DNA of 64,000 bases from Aquatica leii (lineage: Eukaryota; Arthropoda; Insecta; Coleoptera; Lampyridae). The stretch spans positions 181,025,027-181,089,026 of the forward strand of contig CM069432.1 in assembly GCA_035610365.1 (NCBI GenBank). The letters are read 5' to 3'. The translations under genes and the position numbers were made by a program. The notes under the pieces are model-generated. The model worked only from the letters and a program-made list of their open reading frames with translations, was not told where the DNA came from and did not search any database. Shown here piece after piece: positions 56,887 through 64,000 of this stretch; within the stretch, counting starts at the first letter, position 1; each line of letters opens with the position of its first letter.

Positions 56887-56935
56887 TAGAGGCCTGATGA
56901 AGTGCGCACATCGTCGCACGAAACGTTGCCTACAA
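56887..56935 (+). ncRNA. hammerhead ribozyme core downstream of the PLE
   Basis: CTGATGA (56894-56900), helix II GTGCG (56902-56906) with CGCAC (56915-56919) and an 8-nt loop, GAAA (56920-56923), CGTT (palindromic CG plus G-U-U), and AGGC/GCCT (56890-56893 with 56928-56931) as helix I. All catalytic boxes match the consensus exactly. Helix III is only CG, so cis-cleavage should be poor and a dimer more likely. Confidence 0.78.
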
Positions 56936-57450
56936 AGAATACCTCCTAAACAAAAGATTAAAATAACCATAGTGTAACAGAAAAACAGGAGGAAAGAAAG
57001 TAAAATTACACTCAACCAAATATGTTTAATCTAAATTTGATCAATTTATAATTACTGCTGTATGATCGACAACAAAAAATATTAAAACTAATATTTTGTT
57101 TTGTCTAAAGAGGATACAGCTTATTGAACTTTTTAACTTTGTTTAATAATTTTTTTATAAATTATCGTTTTTTCAGAAATTGTACATTAGTTACTAAATT
57201 ACGTAACAAATTAAACGTAAGTGCTTTATTTAAAAATAAAAAAAAAGTTAAATTAAAAATCTTAATTTAATGAAAAACAAAACTTGAATAGTGGCTTGCA
57301 GTTCATAAGCACTGATGAAAAATACTTTACTTCTATATATTATAAAAGGTAAATATGAATAAGAACCCAAATTTTTTGCTGCTTTTTATTAGATGGTTCA
57401 ACAACTTAAACTATGGTGTAAAAAAGTTGGTACCTTAGATAACTATTATT
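56936..57450. other. AT-rich spacer, no gene seen
   Basis: No recognised feature. Confidence 0.4.
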
Positions 57451-57905
57451 TTAAAAAATAACACATTTACCGTAAGAAATAATTTTAACTAATTTTAATA
57501 AACGAAAATCATAAATCAACCACAAAAACAAACAAAATTTAACGCAAATGTTGAAATTGCGCTTTGTTAACCATTTGGCACTGAACAAAAAATTGGAATC
57601 TCTATCGCAGCGTAACATTAGTTCTTCGCAAAACTGCAAACGGCGGTCTCGATCATCCTCGTTTAATTCGTGAATCAATTGAACTTTGTAAGGATGATAT
57701 TTCTCTTTTTTGAACAACTTCACGACAAAAGAGTGGTTAACGTCGTTATTTATTGCTAGCTGCCTTGTAGAATAGTAAGGATTTTCTTCAGATTCAAGTA
57801 ACACGTCTAATAAAGATTTTTCGTTTACTCGAAGTCGACTTTGCCAAGGCAATTCATGAACGGATTCCGTTTCAGTAAACTTGGCAACCGATTTACTTAC
57901 TGTGG
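57451..57905 (-). pseudogene. mariner-like transposase, N-terminal DNA-binding half
   Basis: From about 57905: KSTVSKSVAKFTETESVHEL (first helix-turn-helix and linker), then LRVNEKSLLDVLLESEENPY, YSTRQLAINNDVNHSFVVKL (second helix-turn-helix), KYHPYKVQLIHELNEDDRDR, and LQFCEELMLRCDRDSNFLFS. This is the bipartite N-terminus of insect mariner-like transposases. The segment with the first catalytic Asp (normally S-D-E-A-T-F, right after F-L-F-S) is deleted. A shorter piece, KWLTKRNFNI, resembling the following N-R-x-N-x-R-x-W region, is fused on. It is the same family as the C-terminal relic at 38085-38345, but not the same copy. Confidence 0.78.
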
Positions 57906-60023
57906 ATTTTTACTTTTAATTAATTAGTTAGCTATCCAGTATATTAAAGAAAATATGAAGGTAAACAAACGTTGGTATTAAGAAAGATTCAAAATACTAG
58001 TACGTAATCTACAATTAAATTATGTACGATAAAAAAACATTTTTTAGTATATTCCTCTCTTCTAGATAATATCCATATTGTAATTTTTTGATAATTCAAG
58101 TTTTTCTTCAGAGCCTGAAATAAACTAAATCAAATAATAAATACATGTAAAATGTACAATAATAATTTATATAATATAATAATAAATGAATAATAACATA
58201 AATTTGTTTTACCTTTTAGTAACATCTATATTTTTAAAACTGGTGAATCAGTTTTTTTGTTTATAAATAACCCAAAAATTGGGTTATTTGAATTTTTTAG
58301 TTTTTTAGAAACTGTAATTGTATTGAGGTTGATTAATTTTAAACCTCTCTTTTTTTTCATTAATATTTTTTGTTGCAATGATCAGGCTACACTAATATTA
58401 TAAAGAGGTAAATTTTGTAAGTTTGGATGTTCGAAGTAACCTCCAAAACTATTCATTCAATTTCAAATTTTTTTTACCAACATTTATAATGAACTTTCAG
58501 CGTGGGTGTAAGTTATAACTTATAAGTTATTCCATTAAAATAACAAACCTTTTTGTGATGACCTATTTTACAACTAAAATGACAAAAAAGGTCGAACGAA
58601 AACTTTTTTACGAAGGCTGCCGTAACGGTAAGAAACATTTAAATACTTTTTCTAGAAAAATTGTAAAACTCAACAAACCCTATAAAAAAAGTCCGACAAC
58701 GACATATATCTACATGTTAAGATTAATACACAGATTAATAAAATGTGATTAAAAGTTGTATTTAAAATTATTTTTAATGAATACCCAGAATTTAAGTAGG
58801 TATCCTTAAATTCTAATCAATATGCATTTGCTTATAATCGAGAAAATTTTAAATAGAAAAAAAATTGCCTTTTAGGATCGTGTTTTTTAAAAACAAAATT
58901 AAAATACGCTTTGGTGTCAGGGGGCGGCAAAGAGCAAAGCGCGTTCGCTTATGATATAAGTAGCCGCGCGGCGCAGTAGCGTAATCGGCGTTATGCGTAC
59001 CGTCCTACATAACCAAAGTTAACCTTAATTGTCTAAAAAGTGATCATACTTTAACCTAAAAAGTTGACAAGCATGTGGTATCTTTATCGTGCCTTTTAGT
59101 CATTCATAAAAGTTAGTTCTACCGCGTGTCCTTAATGGTTAACTTATTCACAACAAATAGTTATTCCTAATAATACGCCAAATTGTAAACGTAATGGTTA
59201 CTTTTTGTATAAGCTTAAAGTATAAAATATGGCGACCTATCTCGTTTCTTACCCACAGAGGTTGACTTTTGGATAACTTTTCAATAGACAACTTTAATTG
59301 TTACTCAAAAGCCGTTTTAAAAAGTTAACTTGATGGTAACCATAAAAATTAACCTATTAAGAGCTTTCAAGTATAAAATGAGACTACTTGTTTTTTACTA
59401 ACCCTATAAGTTAACTTTTCGATATCACCAAACAATAGCCTTTGTGGATATTTTAATCCCTGTGTCGGTCTCTTCGACCATTCAAGGTCTTTTTCTTAGA
59501 TATTACAGTTTTAACGGAAATTTCATTTAAAGAATCTCATTCTGTCGATGCTGACAAAATTTTTTTAAAACAAATCGTTATTACTTTGAGCAGAGTTTAA
59601 TATTCATTTCTGCTTTAACAAATCCGTTAAACAATTACAATATAAACTTGGCCTCTTGATAGCAAATAAGAAAAATGATTTTTTTTTGTATTTAAGCTTC
59701 TTTAATATTGTGACTCATAAAGGAGCTATATGCGCATCAATATCCAATTTTAAAAACGTAATACAGGCAAATTTTAGTGTTTCTTATTAAAGGATTGTTT
59801 ATTCACGATAAACGGTAAAAAAGTATTATTAATGTCGAAAGTGACAATACAATAATTGATCTAGTGCTTCAAATGAACTTTCTGGAATTAATTCAACAGT
59901 TTTTTATTATGTAGCCATCATTAAAAAAAATTAAATTTCGTAAAAAAAATTGTAACTTAAGTTTTCATGTCGCAGTTAACAATAAGGATATGACATTTGT
60001 ACTGATTATTCTCAACTTCTTAT
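57906..60023. other. spacer with a few GC-richer islands, no gene seen
   Basis: A GC-rich patch at 58916-59003 contains a tRNA-box-A-like word (GGCGCAGTAGCGTAATCGG) without box B. 59020-59420 has recurrent GTTAAC-centred words suggestive of an old repeat. A 65-codon frame at 58555-58752 is unrecognised. Confidence 0.4.
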
Positions 60024-60444
60024 TTAACCTCTTAAAGCACTTTTTTTTAAAAAAAACCACAAAAGAATCATTTTTTTAAATTTAAAAAAATACATTTTTG
60101 AACTTTATTTTGGCCAAAAGTAATAACTAAACACAAAATAACTGTCTATAAACACTTATCTTTGCAGTTTTATAATTTTTACATATTACATTACAAAAAA
60201 GGTCTTTCACTACTAAATCAATAATGATTTTCAAAAAAAACGTTTCTTTGTTTTACAACTGGACGAAAAGTAATATTACTCTAACATTTTATAGCTTACA
60301 AGACAGATGTAAATAAAAAAAATCAAAAAGACCATTTTTTTCTTATGTTTCCTATAGCGATAGCGCTCGAATTAATTCGAGCGTGCCTATTTTGGCCCAT
60401 TTAGCGTAATAGAATTAACTCGAGCATGCACGTTACGGGGTTAA
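60024..60444. mobile_element. possible piggyBac-like MITE flanked by TTAA
   Basis: TTAA at 60024-60027 and 60441-60444. The inward ends, TTAACCTCTTAAAGCAC and (reverse complement of the right) TTAACCCCGTAACGTGC, match at about 12 of 17 positions. A perfect 20-bp palindrome lies at 60364-60383 near the right end. Support is moderate. Confidence 0.4.
60364..60383. repeat. perfect 20-bp palindrome
   Basis: CGCTCGAATTAATTCGAGCG is its own reverse complement, and a partial repeat (GAATTAACTCGAGCATGC) follows 30 bp later. Confidence 0.9.
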
Positions 60445-61189
60445 TTTAAACTTAACAAAAATAGATTTCAAGAATCATTGAATTAACATTAAACAAACGC
60501 CCACCGTTTGTAAAATTTAAAATTATGTTGTTGAAGTGGGAGACAATGGGTATAGTAATTTAAATAACCACCAGGTTCTTTTAAGACTAGTTTAAAATTG
60601 AACGTCGTTTTTTTTACCTGCTAGACAATCGTTCAAGTTTTGTTGATGTGCGTGTTGTACAAGTCGAGTGTTAACTTCGTGTAATTGTGTTATACTAAAA
60701 GTTCCAGTTATAAAGGTAAAACATCTTTATACATATTTTTTACAGACACAAAAGAACACATAATTCATAATTGCAAATGAACGGTCAGTATACAAAAAGA
60801 CATAGAAACAGGCTTTCTCTAAATTTTACATGTTTGTCCTGATTTTAAAATACCCAGATTTTTTACAATTTTTTAGATCGCTGGGAACCTTGTAAAAAAT
60901 CAAATCAAATATAAATATTAGTGGTTTAGTTAAGTATTTTTTCTAATTTCAGCTTCCGTAAAATGAATAGTTTCCACAACTACAGAAATGGACGTTTTAG
61001 TGGCGACAAAGGTGTGGATTAGAAAATTGAGAAAAAGTGTGAAAAAGGGTTAAAGGCGATGACATTTATTTTAGATATTTTTAAATTTGTAAATAAATAA
61101 TAAATATATATGTATTATATCGTATCGTATAAAATCTGTTTTTCAAGACTTGCACCTTTACTTTAATGTGTTTTATTTTCAAATGTTTA
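60445..61189. other. AT-rich spacer, no gene seen
   Basis: No recognised feature. Confidence 0.4.
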
Positions 61190-61700
61190 CTATAAAATAT
61201 CCGTTAAGCAGCCATTAATCGTTGAGCAACTGAAAAAATAGTATTTTTTAAGCAGTTTTAAAATCCAACAATTATACATCTTTTACAGTTAACTTCAGGT
61301 TGATTCTTGAATAAGTGCAAAAATTGTATATTTTAAACAGCTTTAAAATTAAATAGTAAAATACCCATTTAGATTAACTTTAAGTTATCCTAACGGGTTG
61401 AACGTTAAGCAAACACAAATTAGTATCTTTTAGGCAGTTTTAAATACCAACATTAACAATCACTTTCGATTAACTTTAGATTACCCTAACAGGTATCTTT
61501 TTAGTAGTTTTAAAATTCAACTATGCACCGGGCATTTCGATTAACTTTAGGTTAGCCCAACAAGTTGACCAATGAATAACTAAAAAGAAGTATCTTTAGA
61601 GTAGCTTTAAAAGTGGACAATAAGTTGTCCGTTTCGGTTAATTTCGGGTTATCCTAAAAGGTTGACCGTTGCATACACGCAAGGTCAGTATAAGAGTATC
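61190..61700 (+). repeat. tandem repeat, units of about 71-97 bp
   Basis: GATTAACTTTAGGTTA-like starts occur at about 61287, 61372, 61468, 61539 and 61636, each followed by CAGGTTGACC and TAGTATCTTTTAGGCAGTTT blocks in the longer units. The unit at 61468 lacks the middle block, explaining its 71-bp length. The small opposite-strand frames at 61654-61881 are fortuitous. Confidence 0.75.
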
Positions 61701-63726
61701 CTATGGAGGGATTAAGTGGGACATAGTTCATCATTGGGTGTCCTTTTGGGTACTCTATGATCACATTTGCCAATCCAAAGCGGTTACCTTTATTACGACT
61801 TTTGGTTACTTTTGGCTGTGTGGGGTACTTACGTATCCGGATTTTGCTAGCGGTGTAAATAGCTACAAAATTTGAATGCAAAGTTGTTTCTAAAAGTAAC
61901 TTTGTCGTTTTCCGTACATGTCAGTCACATAACATTATTTTGTTTATCTATTTATTGTAGAATCGTATTTCTCTTCCATTTAGTTGTATTAACTTGATTA
62001 TTAATTACTGTACACATATTCATATTATTGTATATAACAACACTATCTCTAAAAAAATCACAACTTTCACGGAACTGATCTTAGACAAAAACTGATAAAA
62101 CATGTAAAGCAGAAGAGGCCTTCTCTGAAACTACACAGCGTCTTGCGGGTCATAGAGAGTAAATATCACAGACACGTGCTAGAAAATTCAGTTAAAAATG
62201 CTCAGAGCGGCTCGCTAGCCAAAACATTAGAAAGTCACAGGTTGGTGCTAGAAAGTTAACAATTATGTAATTTTTGAATAAATATATTTAGTGATATTAT
62301 ATTTAACAGTATAGAAGCAACTTTGTTTATGTGGATCTTTATTGTTACTCTTTCACACAAAAACACAAAAACAAGTAGACAAAGCAAAATGTTTAATGTT
62401 TCTTGTTTATTAGAAAAACGGCAAATGGCGCTGTTTTCTAAATGGCGCTAACAAAATCCTTTAAACTTTGCATATAAGCTTTGTCGATTTTGCTCATAAA
62501 TCTCTTTCAACACAAGTGACAAGATTTTAATTTTTTCTGCAAAAAGTGTCAAAAACTAAAAATCTACGTTTGCGAAGCCGCGCGAGTAATCTAGCAGTTA
62601 ATAAAATGATTTACAAGCGGCATCTAATTATGACAACAATAATTGTTATTTCCAAAAATTGGCAGCTTATACAGTAATTGTAAAAAATTTTGAACTTTGT
62701 TAATTTATTCTTTTATTATATGTTTCAAACAGGCAACATAAACGTATCTAAAAAAGTTATACTTTACATTAAGTTTTTATAGCGTTAGTTAATACTATAG
62801 TTAATTGCACAGAACATAAAAATTAAATTTATCTGTAAGGATACACACATACACAAAAAACATTATAATATGGAATTGTCAATGATATTTAATCGCTATT
62901 CATAATCGACTAAGTTTGAAAAATGTTTTTTGTAAAACAAATAACATTAAGTTAATTGAAAATAACAATTGTAACATCATCACTACTTTTTTCATAAATA
63001 CTTCATACTTTTGCAACCGCCTTCATTAAGAACGCTTTTTCAATTTATAAGTTTTCTTGCTGAAAACTCTATCATATAATATAAACTTGCTAAAAACACG
63101 TTGTATAAAAACGTATAAAACTTAATGATACTATGTATATAATTACAATCACAACTTTCTCATAATTTTAATCAATTGCGATGCGTTTCGAGCATCATTA
63201 ATAAATGAATACATTAATTAATTTATATTGTACAATATAACCTCAAAATAACGCCAATAATGATATTTTATATGATTAAAGTGTATTTTGTGCAAAATAA
63301 ACATTTTGTAGTTTTGTAAAAAATTTGTAAATACACACTGCTCTTAATGATTAGCAAATATAAAAAAACTTGTGTGGTCACCACACGACTTTCCTATAAG
63401 GAATGATGAAGAAATGTATTTTTGTAAGGTTTCGTTGTCATAAAACCACTTTGAAGTGATATGTTTGTATTAAAAACGATTAGTAAATTGCCAATTAACC
63501 AAACTTTTGTGCAACCGGTTATTTATTTTTTCTAAAAAAAAATCGTCGCAGGATTTGAATCTAGATTATATAATGGAAATCACTTTAAATTATAAATTAA
63601 ATATCTAATAAACTGTTAATATCAGAAAAAAAATTATTTGAATAAATTGTTAGGAAGAATTATCTTGATAAGAAACTATAAAAATAATTCGAATAATTTA
63701 CATTCGTACAAAATTATATAAGAAAA
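61701..63726. other. AT-rich spacer, no gene seen
   Basis: No coding or structural feature recognised. Confidence 0.4.
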
Positions 63727-64000
63727 ACTGTTCGAAATGGCAGATACACCTACTTCCGGTATCTTTATCAGATTTATTTTTTGATAAAGCCGAGAGAATA
63801 TGAAAATCCAGCTCTATACCAAATTTCAAGTTACTAGGACTTTTGGTTCGAGAGTTATAGTGAGTACATCGTTACACACAGACAGACACAAACACAGACA
63901 CCCAAAAATTTTTTGTCAAAAATTTTTTTTTCGACTTAGGATACCTCGAAACGTAAACTTATGCAAAAAAATTTTTTTTTTGTGCAAATTGTACGGTGTA
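63727..64000 (+). repeat. probable dispersed-repeat end running off the window
   Basis: GC-richer than its surroundings, with GATAAAGCCGAGAGAATATG, AAATTTCAAGTTACTAGGAC, TTTTGGTTCGAGAG and an ACACACAGACAGACACAAAC tract. This wording is familiar from insect genomes as the end of an abundant repeat, but I cannot name the family. Confidence 0.4.

Noticed and set aside
58966-59003. Box-A-like GC-rich sequence as a SINE promoter
   Set aside because: No box B within the expected distance and no SINE body or poly-A tail.
63390-63440. GATGAAGAAATG followed by GTTTCG as another hammerhead
   Set aside because: No GAAA box in the right position and no helix II can form.
1-64000. CRISPR arrays, bacterial operons or phage modules
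   Set aside because: No regularly spaced short repeats with unique spacers, and all coding relics are eukaryotic transposable elements with introns.

Overview
This is a strongly AT-rich animal nuclear window, most likely from an arthropod (probably an insect). The reasons are the mix of transposon families (Penelope-like, DIRS-like, BEL-Pao, Ty3/gypsy, a purine-rich EEP/RT LINE, several Tc1/mariner lineages, PIF/Harbinger, a Mutator/Kolobok-type element, piggyBac and a Crypton-like recombinase) and the very short GT-AG introns (about 50-62 nt). I found no host protein gene, no rRNA and no convincing complete tRNA. Nearly every coding stretch is a decayed transposable element, and the rest is low-complexity AT-rich DNA with satellites and foldback repeats.

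Layout: 1-1005 is a Penelope-like element (PLE) on the minus strand running off the left edge. 2516-4090 is a second, plus-strand PLE with a hammerhead-ribozyme-like core near each end. 6510-7190 and 14930-15460 are fragments of DDE_3-type (Tc1-like) transposases. 7545-12100 is a purine-rich non-LTR retrotransposon (coiled coil, endonuclease, reverse transcriptase, zinc knuckle). 17760-18060 is a 42-bp tandem repeat leading into a DIRS-like element with inverted termini (18085-20250). 24545-25756 is an intron-containing Crypton-like tyrosine recombinase pseudogene. 29136-33595 is a minus-strand Ty3/gypsy element interrupted by two insertions, one of them a 236-bp hammerhead-bearing element with terminal inverted repeats and an 11-bp target duplication. 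36330-36612 and 38085-38345 are Tc1 and mariner-like C-termini.

39060-44200 is a BEL-Pao pol whose RNase H is split by a 2.3-kb Tc1-like element (40371-42693) carrying a five-exon transposase gene. 45519-47382 is an internally deleted Mutator/Kolobok-type transposon flanked by TTAA. 47577-49126 is a PIF/Harbinger element with a 3-bp target duplication. 49380-50550 holds piggyBac remains with a TATA-type promoter. 54728-55407 is a 4-unit, about 180-bp satellite abutting a third PLE (55404-56720) that is followed by the best-preserved hammerhead core (56891-56931). 57451-57905 is a mariner-like N-terminus. 60024-60444 and 61190-61700 are a TTAA-flanked short element and another tandem repeat. 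A repeat tail fills 63727-64000.

How the parts relate: this is a nested, decaying repeat landscape, not an operon-like or functional gene set. The most interesting theme is the recurrence of hammerhead-like ribozyme cores (six or seven, in several states of decay), all with a two-base self-complementary helix III followed by U-H. These belong to PLEs and to a short non-autonomous family related to them. Family assignments come from motifs read by eye; no database search was run.
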